A stretch of 35,488 nt of DNA from an uncultured bacterium (GTDB taxonomy: Bacteria > Actinomycetota > Actinomycetes > S36-B12). The translations under genes were made by a program, and so were the position numbers. Numbering within the stretch: position 1 is the stretch's first letter; each line of letters begins with the position of its first letter. The notes under the pieces were generated by a model. That model was not told the origin of the DNA. It was given only the letters and a program-made list of their open reading frames with translations, and ran no database searches. Location of the stretch: contig CAIVWG010000117.1 of NCBI GenBank assembly GCA_903909555.1, positions 1-35,488 on the forward strand. The letters run 5' to 3'. Shown here in pieces: positions 1 to 8,099 of this stretch.

Positions 1-8
1 CCCGCCGG

Positions 9-2642
9 TCAGCCCTTGCGGCCGATGATGAGGTCCGCGACGAGCCCGGTCCACCCCGTCTGGTGCGAAGCCCCGAGCCCCGCGCCGTTGTCGCCGTGGA
101 AGTACTCGTAGAAGAGCGGGGAGTTCCAGCGCGGGTCCTCCTGGAATCTCGCGCTGCCCCCGAAGACCGGCCGGTGCCCCTGCGCGTCGGGGAGGAACAC
201 CGAGATGAGCCGACGGCGGAGCTCGTGCGCGACCTCATCGAGGGTCATCATGTTGCCGCTGCCGGTCGGGCACTCCACCGTGAACTCCGGGCCGAGGTAC
301 ATCGCGTAGCGCTCGAGGGCTTCGATGACGAGGTGGTTGATGGGGAACCACACCGGTCCCCGCCAATTGGAGTTGCCGCCGTAGATCGGGGTGGTGGACT
401 CCGCTGGCTCGTAGTCGATCGAGTTGTCCTGGCCCTCGATGTTGATGACGTAGGGGTTGCCGTCCAGCCGCTTGGTGAGCGAGCGCAGCCCATACGGCGA
501 GAGCATGGAGTCCTCGCTGAGCACCTCCATGAGGACCCGGCGCAGGCGGTCGGGGTCCACCACCGACAGGAGCACCATGCGGCCCTCGTCGGTCTGCCGC
601 GTCTGGAGGAAGCCCGTCTGCGGGGCGCCGTACTCATCGACCCCCCGGCGCCGCAGGAAGTTCGCGAAGCGCCGCTGGATCATCTCCGCGTCCTTCACCA
701 CGCCTGTCTGCTCGAGGTACGCCGCCGCGAGCACGGGGATGACGCCCACGAGCGACCGCACCTTGATGGACTCCCGGCTGCCATCGGGGCTCACCAGCTG
801 GTCGAAGAAGAAGCCCTCCTCGGCATCGAACATCCCCACGTCGGCCATGCCGTCAGTGATGTCGGCGAAGTGCTCGAGGAACTTCAGCGTCATGGGCGCG
901 TACGCCGGGTCCTGGCTCGCCAGGCGGATCGCCATGCGCAGCATCATGAGCGAGTAGAACGCCATCCACGATGTCCCGTCCGCCTGCTCGATGTAGTAGC
1001 CGTCCGGGAGGTTGGAGCGGTCGATGGGTCCGATGTTGTCCAGGCCGAGGAACCCTCCCTCGAAGACGTTGTTTCCCTCGCGATCCACGCGATTGACCCA
1101 CCACGTGAAGTTGATGAGCAGCTTCTGGAAGACGCGGGCCAGGAAGTCGAAATCGCGAGCCCCGTCGATCTCGAAGACGCGGATCGCGGCCCACGCGTGC
1201 ACCGGGGGATTGAGGTCGTCGAAGTTCCACTCGTACGCCGGGAGTGCGCCGTTCGGATGCATGTACCACTCGCGCAGCATGAGGAGGAGCTGGTACTTCG
1301 AGAACTCCGGGTCGATGTGCGAAAAGACAACCGTGTGGAAGGCGAGATCCCACGCCGCGAACCACGGGTACTCCCAGGAGTCCGGCATCGACAGCACGTC
1401 ATAGGCGTCGAGGTTGCGCCAGTGCGAGTTGCGGATGACCCGGTGGCCGGGAGGCGGCGGGGGGTAGCCGGGATCGCCATCCAGCCAGCGGCGCACGTCG
1501 TACCGGTAGAACTGCTTGCACCAGATCATCCCGGCGAAGGCGCGCCTCATGACGTCTGCGGCCTCGGGAGTCGTGCCCGCGGGGGTGAGCCCCTGGTAGA
1601 ACTCGTCGGCCTCGCGCTGGCGCGCCTCCATCACGGTGTCGAAGCGCTGTCCCGACCAGGTGATGTCGGGGAGGTCGCCGTCGCTGGGCGACCACAGCCG
1701 CAGCCTCAGCTCGACGGTCTCCCCGGGGTCCACGGTGAGGCGGTACCACCACGCGGCCTTCGTGCCGTGCTCGTCGGGGTTCACCGTGGGCGCTCCCGAC
1801 ACCACGTGGTCGTTGATGCCGTCCTTGGGGTAGGGGTGCTCGAGGGGCTGGCCGAAGATCCGCTCGGTGTTCGTCCGGTTGTTGCAGAAGAGGGCCGTCG
1901 GTTGCGTGCCGTCGGGCAGCGCGGCCGCATCGAGGTGGTAGATGCCGAGCCGGTAGTGGTCCGCGACGATCGTCCCCGCGTCGAGGGCCATCTGCGGCAC
2001 CGGATGCGACCGCCCCCAGCTCCACGTGTCGCGGAACCACATCGTCGGAAGGACGCTGATGGTGTCGGTCTCCGGACCCACGTTGGTGATCCGGATTCGG
2101 ATGAAGGTGTCGGTGGGATCGCTCTTGGCGTAGGCGACCTCCACCACCCAGTAGCGATCGTCGTCGAAGACTCCGGTATCGAGCAGCTCGAACTCCGGAT
2201 CCTGCCGGGTTCGCGCGGCGTTCCGCGCCACGAGCTCGTCGTAGGGGAATGCGGCCTGGGGGTAGTGGTAGCGGGCCTTGAGCCAGGCGTGCGAGGGCGT
2301 GGCGTCGTCGTACCACCAGTACTCCTTCACGTCCTCTCCGTGGTTGCCCTGCCAGCCGTCAAGACCGAAGAAGCGCTCCTTGAGGTGCCCGTCGCGGCCG
2401 TTCCACAGGGCGAGGGAGAAGCACAGGTCCTGGTTGATGTCGCACAGGCCGAGCAGTCCGTCCTGGTTCCAGCGGTACTCCCGGGAGCGGGACTGGTCGT
2501 AGGGGAGGTAGCGCCAGGCGTCGCCATCGTCGGAGTAGTCCTCGCGCACCGTGCCCCAGGCACGCTCGGCGAGATAGGGCCCCCACTGGTACCAGGGGCC
2601 GGCCTCATCCGGCCCGAAGCGAAGGCTGCCGGCCTGGGCCAT
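9..2642 (-). CDS. GH63/MGH1-like glucosidase, 877 aa
   Basis: Probable cytoplasmic alpha-glucosidase of the bacterial MGH1-like/GH63 group, related to processing glucosidases and to glucosyl- or mannosylglycerate hydrolases; the true substrate is not known. The N-terminal motif WGTVREDYS (about residue 30) is typical of this bacterial group. An (alpha/alpha)-barrel signature follows, with aromatic-rich motifs such as YPWFAAWDLAF (about 420) and NWRGPVWFP (about 760). No signal peptide is visible. Length fits the roughly 880-residue bacterial members. I chose the ATG at 2642, where similarity to the family starts; a GTG at 2696 in the same frame is an alternative and neither has a strong ribosome site. 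The gene is divergent from the L,D-transpeptidase across a 141-bp gap. Substrate assignment is inference. Confidence 0.85.
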   Translation of the reverse strand: MAQAGSLRFGPDEAGPWYQWGPYLAERAWGTVREDYSDDGDAWRYLPYDQSRSREYRWNQDGLLGLCDINQDLCFSLALWNGRDGHLKERFFGLDGWQGNHGEDVKEYWWYDDATPSHAWLKARYHYPQAAFPYDELVARNAARTRQDPEFELLDTGVFDDDRYWVVEVAYAKSDPTDTFIRIRITNVGPETDTISVLPTMWFRDTWSWGRSHPVPQMALDAGTIVADHYRLGIYHLDAAALPDGTQPTALFCNNRTNTERIFGQPLEHPYPKDGINDHVVSGAPTVNPDEHGTKAAWWYRLTVDPGETVELRLRLWSPSDGDLPDITWSGQRFDTVMEARQREADEFYQGLTPAGTTPEAADVMRRAFAGMIWCKQFYRYDVRRWLDGDPGYPPPPPGHRVIRNSHWRNLDAYDVLSMPDSWEYPWFAAWDLAFHTVVFSHIDPEFSKYQLLLMLREWYMHPNGALPAYEWNFDDLNPPVHAWAAIRVFEIDGARDFDFLARVFQKLLINFTWWVNRVDREGNNVFEGGFLGLDNIGPIDRSNLPDGYYIEQADGTSWMAFYSLMMLRMAIRLASQDPAYAPMTLKFLEHFADITDGMADVGMFDAEEGFFFDQLVSPDGSRESIKVRSLVGVIPVLAAAYLEQTGVVKDAEMIQRRFANFLRRRGVDEYGAPQTGFLQTRQTDEGRMVLLSVVDPDRLRRVLMEVLSEDSMLSPYGLRSLTKRLDGNPYVINIEGQDNSIDYEPAESTTPIYGGNSNWRGPVWFPINHLVIEALERYAMYLGPEFTVECPTGSGNMMTLDEVAHELRRRLISVFLPDAQGHRPVFGGSARFQEDPRWNSPLFYEYFHGDNGAGLGASHQTGWTGLVADLIIGRKG

Positions 2643-2783
2643 GCGCTCGCTCTCGCTCTGAGGAGCGCTGGGATCGGGGACAGGACGCGGGCTCACGGAC
2701 CTGATCCTGCCCGAGGCGCGGCGCCGCCCCGACATGGGGACCTCTGTCGCGATACCGTCTCCTGGAGAGGGGAGAAAACCACC
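2643..2783. promoter_or_regulatory. Divergent promoter region between glucosidase and L,D-transpeptidase
   Basis: Both flanking genes read outward from this 141-bp gap, so it should carry both promoters. On the plus strand a TACCGT hexamer at 2753-2758 fits the actinobacterial TANNNT -10 pattern, 25 bases before the ATG at 2784, but no convincing -35 is visible. A purine-rich GGAGAGGGGAG ribosome site lies at 2763-2773. I saw no clear minus-strand promoter. Confidence 0.35.
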
Positions 2784-3536
2784 ATGCGCACTGGGCTCGT
2801 GATCCGCGCCACCACCGTCCTGGCCGCCCTGGCCGTCTCCGTTGCCGCCTTCGCGGCACCCGCCTCGGCCGCGGGCAACCCCAACCGACCCGAGAAGCCG
2901 GCGAACCAGGACACCCTCAAGCTCCCCATGGACCTCAAGGACCGAGGGGAGTACGTCCGCAAGGTCCAGCACCGCCTGGCCTGGCTGGGCTACGACATCG
3001 ACTGGCGCGAGCAGCTGGAGGGCCTGTACGGCGACTCCACGAAGGAAGCGGTCCGGCTCCTGCAGAACAAGTTCTACCTGCCCGAGACCGGGGTCGTGAA
3101 CAAGGACACGTGGAAGCTCCTCGACAAGGTCGGCAGCAACGTCGGCGAACTCCCCAAGACGTGCCTGTCCGAGGCCAAGACGCTGTGCATCGACAAGACC
3201 TCCAAGCTGTTGAGGTACGTCCACGACAAGAAGGTCGTCCTCACCCTCGACGTGCGCTTCGGGGTGCCCGGCTTGGAGACGCCCAATGGCACCTTCCGTG
3301 TCTGGTACAAGTGGCGTGACGCCACCTCCGGGCTGTCCAACCCTCGCGCCCCCATGCCGTACGCGCTCTTCTTCGCCGGTGACATCGCCGTGCACTACTC
3401 CCCGCCCTTCGCCGCCAACGGCTACTACCCCGGCGGCGGCTCGCACGGATGCGTGAACGTGCGCGACAAGGAGGGCATGGCCTGGCTCTTCGACCAGTTC
3501 CCCCAGGACGGTCTCGTGCACGTCTACAACGGCTGA
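2784..3536 (+). CDS. Secreted L,D-transpeptidase with peptidoglycan-binding domain, 250 aa
   Basis: Exported YkuD-family L,D-transpeptidase, expected to make 3-3 cross-links in peptidoglycan or attach proteins to it. Residues 1-29 form a signal peptide ending APASA. Residues about 52-115 look like a PG_binding_1 domain (VRKVQHRLAWLGY, then LLQNKFYLPETGVV). Residues about 130-248 are the YkuD catalytic domain, with SHGCVNV containing the nucleophile Cys223 and His221. Two further cysteines (C127, C135) flank the domain junction and could form a disulfide. A strong GGAGAGGGGAG ribosome site supports the ATG. The downstream oxidoreductase begins 10 bp after the stop and may be co-transcribed. 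Confidence 0.93.
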   Translation: MRTGLVIRATTVLAALAVSVAAFAAPASAAGNPNRPEKPANQDTLKLPMDLKDRGEYVRKVQHRLAWLGYDIDWREQLEGLYGDSTKEAVRLLQNKFYLPETGVVNKDTWKLLDKVGSNVGELPKTCLSEAKTLCIDKTSKLLRYVHDKKVVLTLDVRFGVPGLETPNGTFRVWYKWRDATSGLSNPRAPMPYALFFAGDIAVHYSPPFAANGYYPGGGSHGCVNVRDKEGMAWLFDQFPQDGLVHVYNG

Positions 3537-3546
3537 TCCCCGCGCC

Positions 3547-4638
3547 GTGGCCGTGCCGTCGGATCCTGCCCGCGTCGTCCTCGTGGGCTACGGCCTCGCC
3601 GGGCGTGTCTTCCACTCGCGGCTCATCGCCGCGGAGCCCGGCCTCGAGGTGGCGGCGGTCGTCACCTCCGATCCCGAGCGGGCCGCCCAGGCCCGATCGG
3701 ACATCCCCGGCGTGCTCATCCTGGCGACCCCCGAGGACGCCTGGTCCCGGGCGGCGGACTTCGATCTCGCGGTGATCGCGACGGCGAACTCCGCCCACGT
3801 CCCCCAGGCCTCCGCGGCCCTCGACGCGGGCCTGCACGTGGTCGTCGACAAGCCGCTCGCGGGCACGGCCGCGCAGGCCCAGGACCTCCTCGATGCGGCC
3901 GCGGACGCCGGACGCCAGCTGCACGTGTTCCAGAACCGACGCTGGGACTCCGAGGTCCTCACCGCGCGGGCCGCCATCGACGACGGCCTGCTCGGCCGGG
4001 TGCACCGATGGGAGTCCCGCTTCGAGCGCTGGCGGCCCACTCCGAAGGGCGGCTGGCGCGAGGACGGTCCGCCCGAGGACCTGCCCGGCCTGCTGTACGA
4101 CCTCGGATCCCACCTCGTCGACCAGGCGATCCACGTCCTCGGACCCGTCGTCCGCGTCTATGCCTCGGTACGCGCGGTCCGCGACGGGCAGGCCGCCGAT
4201 GATGACACGCAGCTCATCCTCACCCACGCCTCCGGTGCCGTGAGCATCCTGAGCGTGAGCTCGATCGCGGCGCTGCGCGAGCCGCGACTGAGAGTGCTGG
4301 GCACGGCGGGCGGCATCGACGTGTGCGGACTCGACACCCAGGAGGACGCCCTGCGCTCCGGGGCGGATCCTCGCGGGGCCGCGTGGGGCGTGGAACCGCC
4401 GGAGGCCACGGTGACCCTCGTGACGGCGGCGGATCCGCAGCCTCGGGAGATCCCCCGTGCGCGCGGCGCGTGGCCGGAGTACTACCGCGGGGTGGCCCGC
4501 TCCCTCGCCGAGGGCGCCCCTCCGCCCGTGGACCCTGCCGACGCGGTGGCGAACCTCAGGGTGATCGAGGCGGCCGCCCTCTCAGCGCGCGAGGGGGTCG
4601 CCGTGACACTCGATCCCCCCGCCGCCCACGTGGGCTAG
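3547..4638 (+). CDS. Gfo/Idh/MocA family NAD(P)-dependent oxidoreductase, 363 aa
   Basis: Cytoplasmic dehydrogenase of the Gfo/Idh/MocA family, which act on sugars, inositols and related polyols. The N-terminal Rossmann fold starts at VVLVGYGLAGRVFHSRLI. The conserved KPL motif (VDKPLAG, about residue 102) and the C-terminal substrate domain (GLLYDLGSHLVDQAIHVLG, with the conserved D and H) are visible. The start is a GTG at 3547; a second in-frame GTG at 3553 is equally possible. It lies 10 bp after the L,D-transpeptidase stop and converges on the ROK repressor of the xylose cluster. A role in sugar oxidation is plausible from family and position, but the substrate cannot be read from sequence. 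Confidence 0.85.
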   Translation: MAVPSDPARVVLVGYGLAGRVFHSRLIAAEPGLEVAAVVTSDPERAAQARSDIPGVLILATPEDAWSRAADFDLAVIATANSAHVPQASAALDAGLHVVVDKPLAGTAAQAQDLLDAAADAGRQLHVFQNRRWDSEVLTARAAIDDGLLGRVHRWESRFERWRPTPKGGWREDGPPEDLPGLLYDLGSHLVDQAIHVLGPVVRVYASVRAVRDGQAADDDTQLILTHASGAVSILSVSSIAALREPRLRVLGTAGGIDVCGLDTQEDALRSGADPRGAAWGVEPPEATVTLVTAADPQPREIPRARGAWPEYYRGVARSLAEGAPPPVDPADAVANLRVIEAAALSAREGVAVTLDPPAAHVG

Positions 4639-4706
4639 CGCCGCATCGCCCGCCCCCGAGGTCGACGGGGCGCCGTGGGTCGGTCCGGGTCGCTCCTCCC
4701 AAGACG

Positions 4707-5909
4707 TCAGCTCGCGCGCTCGCACGCCGCGAGGATCCCTACCGGGTCCTCCAGCAGCGACGCGAAGGCGAGTTCACCCGCGCCGATCAAGGTCGCGTCA
4801 CCGCCGAGGTCGGTGACCGTCACGCGCACCTGCTCGCGCGCCGCCGTGAGCGCACGACCCACCTCCCGGTCGACGCGGGGACCCGCCACGGCGTAGACGT
4901 GGTGGAGGTGACCCCCGAGCACCACGACCTGCGGGTTGACGATGTTGACGAGATTCGCCAGTCCGACTCCCAGCCAGCCCGCGACGCGCTCGATGGCGGC
5001 CATCGCCTGCCGGTTGCCGCTCTCGGCCTCCTGCAGGAGGACGCCCACCTCGGTGTCCTCGTCGACGCCGGCATTGCGCATGAGGGCGAGGCGGCCGATC
5101 TCGGTCTCCCAGCACCCTCGCGCACCGCAGCGGCAGATGATGCCGCGCGGGTTGACCCGCATGTGCCCGAACTCGCCGCCGTACCCGCCGGCTCCGGTGA
5201 GGGGCCGGCCATCGACGAGCATCCCACCGCCGATGCCGATATCCCCGGTGAGGAACACCAGCGTGTCAGCCCCGCGACCTGAGCCCCTCAGGTGCTCCGC
5301 GCGCGCGCCGAGGTCCGCGTCGTTGCGCACCTGCAGGGGCGGCGACCAGCCCGAGCGCTGCGACAGGGCCTCGGAGAGGTCGTTGCCCAGCGGAACGTCG
5401 ACCCAGCCCAGGTTGGGCGCGAAGCGCACGAGTCCGTCCTCGGTGCGCACGACTCCCGGGACACCCACGCCGGTGCCCACCCACGCCGCGCCGGCAGGCG
5501 CGCGCGCGAGGACGCGCTGGGTGAGTTCGGCGACGTGACGCACGAGCGTCGTGAAGGAGGGCTGGTGGTGTCGGCGCTCATGCCGCGCCAGGAGTTCCCC
5601 GCCGAGACCGTAGAGCGAAGCGACGCTGCGCTCGACGCGGATGTCCAGAGCCACGACGACGGCAGCCCCCGCCACCGGCTCGACGACCAGGGACGGGCGC
5701 CCGACGCCCTGGCCCACGCCCGCCGACTCCCGGGCCAGCCCGAGCGCGACGAGTTCCGACACCAGGTCGCCGACGGTGCTGCGGTTCAGCCCGGTCGAGG
5801 CCACGATCTGCGATCGCGATCGGGGCCCATGGCGATGCAGCATCGTGAGCACGAGCGCGAGATTCGAGCGGCGCACCTCGTCCTGGGTCGCGCCTGCGAG
5901 CGACGTCAC
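4707..5909 (-). CDS. xylR: ROK family transcriptional repressor, probable xylose regulator, 400 aa
   Basis: NagC/XylR-type ROK repressor. The N-terminal winged helix-turn-helix (about residues 10-70, with RSQIVASTGLNRSTVGDLV) is followed by a sugar-kinase-like ROK domain. That domain has a phosphate-loop motif (LTGDIGIGGG, about 220) and the zinc motif CRCGARGCWE (about 257), with the usual upstream GEFGH. In XylR-type ROK proteins the sugar binds the C-terminal domain and releases DNA. It is the last gene of the xylose run, 19 bp after the permease stop, so it is probably co-transcribed and autoregulated. The start is GTG, with AAGGA four bases upstream, which is short spacing. Assignment to xylose rests on its neighbours. 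Confidence 0.85.
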   Translation of the reverse strand: MTSLAGATQDEVRRSNLALVLTMLHRHGPRSRSQIVASTGLNRSTVGDLVSELVALGLARESAGVGQGVGRPSLVVEPVAGAAVVVALDIRVERSVASLYGLGGELLARHERRHHQPSFTTLVRHVAELTQRVLARAPAGAAWVGTGVGVPGVVRTEDGLVRFAPNLGWVDVPLGNDLSEALSQRSGWSPPLQVRNDADLGARAEHLRGSGRGADTLVFLTGDIGIGGGMLVDGRPLTGAGGYGGEFGHMRVNPRGIICRCGARGCWETEIGRLALMRNAGVDEDTEVGVLLQEAESGNRQAMAAIERVAGWLGVGLANLVNIVNPQVVVLGGHLHHVYAVAGPRVDREVGRALTAAREQVRVTVTDLGGDATLIGAGELAFASLLEDPVGILAACERAS

Positions 5910-5928
5910 GGCTTCCTTGATCCCCCGC

Positions 5929-7191
5929 TCAGGCTCCGGTAGCGGACGCGCGGCGTCGGGAGATCGCGTCGACGCTCGCGGCCACGAGGAGCACGAGGCC
6001 GGTGACGACGAACTGGATGCCGGACTGCTGCGTGATCAGCGGCAGGCCGTTGGCGATGACTGCGATGACCAGGCCGCCGATCACGGCATCGCGGATCTTG
6101 CCCCGCCCGCCGAACAGGCTCGTCCCGCCGATGACGGCAGCCCCGACGGCGAAGAGCAGCGTCTGTGCCCCGCCGGTCGTGGGCGAGACCGAGTTGTCGC
6201 GCGAGGCCAGGAGAACGCCCGCCACCGCCGCGAGGGTCGAGCAGAAGATGAAGCACGTGATCATCAAGCCCTTGACGTTGATGCCGGCACGCCGAGCCGC
6301 CTCACGGTTGCCGCCCACGGCGTACACGTGACGGCCGAAGCCCGTGCGCTGCAGGATGAACGTGAGCCCGACGAGAAGCACCAGGATGACGGGGACCACC
6401 CACGGCACACCCTGGATGGTGATCTTCGCGTTGGGCAACTGGCGCTCCTGGTTGAGCAGGTACGTCGCCACCCCGATGAGCACGGCGAGGGCCACGACCT
6501 TCGCCGCCCAGACCGACATCGCCTCGGCGGGCAGGCCCGCCTTGCGCCGGCGCTGGATCGCCAGGAACGTACTGAGCGCGAAGCCAGCGACGATCACCAG
6601 GGCGAGAACCCAGCCGAGCCAGACCGGCATGTTGCCGTTCATGATGACGAGGATCGCGTCGTCGCGGATCGGGATCGTGCCGCCCTCTCCGATTATGAGG
6701 AGCATGAGGCCCTGCAGGGCGAGGAACATCGCCAGGGTGACGACGAAGCTGGGGATGCCGAGGCGCGCGACCAGCAGGCCGATGACGAAGCCGATGACGA
6801 CACCGGTGAGGAGGGCTGCGGCCAAGGCCAGCGGCCAGGACCAGCCCCAGTTGGTGAGCGTGACCGCGAGGACCGCCGCGGCGGTCCCGGCCGCGTAGCC
6901 GGCGGAGAGGTCGATCTCGCCGAGGAGGAGCACGAAGATGAGCCCCATCGCGAGGACGATGATCGCGGCACTCTGGTTGATGAGGTTGGCGAAGTTGAAG
7001 ATGCTGAGGAACGTCGACCCCTCGAGCGCGCTAAAGAGGATCACCAGGGCGATGAGGCCGAGGACCGCCGGCAAGGAGCCGATGTCGCCGCCGCGCACCC
7101 GTGCGAGATAGTCGCGGAAGGCCTGTCCGATACCGGCCGTGTCACCCGCGGCTGGGACGTCGACGTCGGTGGGCTGCTGGACCGTGCTCAT
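5929..7191 (-). CDS. xylH: Xylose ABC transporter permease, 420 aa
   Basis: Inner-membrane permease of the ribose/xylose class (BPD_transp_2 family), expected to pass D-xylose delivered by the binding lipoprotein. Many hydrophobic segments are visible, about ten or more helices, with a Gly-rich permease stretch near the C-terminus (AVGAAVIGGTSLFGGRG). A long loop carrying charged residues near the middle matches XylH-like rather than shorter RbsC-like permeases. Its ATG overlaps the ATPase stop codon (ATGA, 7188-7191), which implies translational coupling. The ROK gene follows 19 bp downstream. Confidence 0.92.
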   Translation of the reverse strand: MSTVQQPTDVDVPAAGDTAGIGQAFRDYLARVRGGDIGSLPAVLGLIALVILFSALEGSTFLSIFNFANLINQSAAIIVLAMGLIFVLLLGEIDLSAGYAAGTAAAVLAVTLTNWGWSWPLALAAALLTGVVIGFVIGLLVARLGIPSFVVTLAMFLALQGLMLLIIGEGGTIPIRDDAILVIMNGNMPVWLGWVLALVIVAGFALSTFLAIQRRRKAGLPAEAMSVWAAKVVALAVLIGVATYLLNQERQLPNAKITIQGVPWVVPVILVLLVGLTFILQRTGFGRHVYAVGGNREAARRAGINVKGLMITCFIFCSTLAAVAGVLLASRDNSVSPTTGGAQTLLFAVGAAVIGGTSLFGGRGKIRDAVIGGLVIAVIANGLPLITQQSGIQFVVTGLVLLVAASVDAISRRRASATGA

Positions 7192-7976
7192 ACCGCACCT
7201 CCCGCGGCCGCAACCTCGGGTTGGAGCCCGAGGTCGCCCGAGCGCCCGGTGGTGATGAGTTCCACCACCTGCCGGTTGTCCACCTCGGAGGCTTCGACCT
7301 GCGCGGCCATGCGGCCGAGGTAGAGGCAGGCGATGTCGTCGGCGACCGCGGCCACGTCGTTCATGTTGTGCGAGATGAGGATGACGCCCAGGCCGTTGTC
7401 GGCCAGGCGCCGCACGAGGGCGAGGACCTGCTCGGTCTGGGCGACGCCCAGGGCGGCAGTGGGCTCATCGAGGATCACGAGTTTGCTATTCCACAGGACC
7501 GCGCGGGCGATCGCGACCGTCTGGCGCTGGCCGCCGGAGAGGCTCGACACCTGCTGTCGGAGGCTCTTGAGGGTGCGCACCGACAGGCCCTTGAGGGTCT
7601 CAGCAGCCTTCTTCTCCATGGACGTCTCGTCCAGCGTCACGCCGGACTTCACCTCACGGCCCAGGAACATGTTGTGGACCACGTCGAGGTTGTCGCACAG
7701 CGCCAGGTCCTGGTAGACGACCTCGATACCGAGGGCATTCGCCTGCTTGGGGCCGCCGATCGACACCGGTGAGCCCTCGAAGAGCACCTGACCGCTGTCG
7801 AAGGGGTAGATACCGGCTACGCCCTTGATGAGGGTGCTCTTGCCGGCTCCGTTATCGCCCACGAGGGCGGTGACGCGCCCCGCGCGGACATCGAGGTCGA
7901 CGTCGCGCAGGACGTGGACGGGACCGAAGCTCTTGTTGATCCCCTTCAAGGACAGCAGGGGCGTGTCAGTCGTCAT
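7188..7976 (-). CDS. xylG: Sugar ABC transporter ATP-binding protein, single ATPase domain, 262 aa
   Basis: ATPase that powers xylose import. Walker A GDNGAGKST lies near residue 38, the ABC signature LSGGQ near 143 and Walker B LVILDEPTAALG near 165, followed by the H-loop (LISHNM). The protein has one ABC domain and so is half the length of E. coli XylG, which has two; it should act as a homodimer, as in FrcA-like actinobacterial systems. Ribosome site GAGGAG lies about ten bases before the ATG. A 123-bp gap holding a strong hairpin separates it from the binding-protein gene, while its stop overlaps the permease start. Confidence 0.93.
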   Translation of the reverse strand: MTTDTPLLSLKGINKSFGPVHVLRDVDLDVRAGRVTALVGDNGAGKSTLIKGVAGIYPFDSGQVLFEGSPVSIGGPKQANALGIEVVYQDLALCDNLDVVHNMFLGREVKSGVTLDETSMEKKAAETLKGLSVRTLKSLRQQVSSLSGGQRQTVAIARAVLWNSKLVILDEPTAALGVAQTEQVLALVRRLADNGLGVILISHNMNDVAAVADDIACLYLGRMAAQVEASEVDNRQVVELITTGRSGDLGLQPEVAAAGGAV

Positions 7977-8037
7977 GGCAACCGGGCTCCTCGCGGAAGG
8001 TCCAGTGATCGATGGTGAGCAGTGTGCCAGGAAGAGC

Positions 8038-8071
8038 CCGGGGGCGGGCCGCTTTTGCGGCCCGCCCCCGG
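8038..8071 (-). terminator. Perfect 15-bp intercistronic hairpin between xylF and xylG
   Basis: Positions 8038-8052 and 8057-8071 are exact reverse complements separated by a four-base loop (TTTT on plus, AAAA on minus), almost all G-C. It sits 29 bases beyond the xylF stop and 61 bases before the xylG ATG. On the transcribed minus strand no U-tract follows, so it is less likely a full terminator than an mRNA 3'-end stabiliser or partial attenuator. Such a structure would let the binding protein be made in excess over ATPase and permease, as known for other binding-protein operons. Confidence 0.75.
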
Positions 8072-8099
8072 CTTGTCATGCGAGTCCGTCAGGGACGGG

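Noticed and set aside
63-2783. Long plus-strand frame in front of the L,D-transpeptidase
   Set aside because: It is the antisense shadow of the glucosidase gene; its translation has Arg/His/Val-rich composition and no recognisable domain. The transpeptidase starts at its own ATG and signal peptide.
5641-7323. 560-codon plus-strand frame across the xylose permease
   Set aside because: Antisense of xylH and parts of its neighbours; composition is rich in Asp, Glu, Arg and His typical of GC-rich shadow frames.
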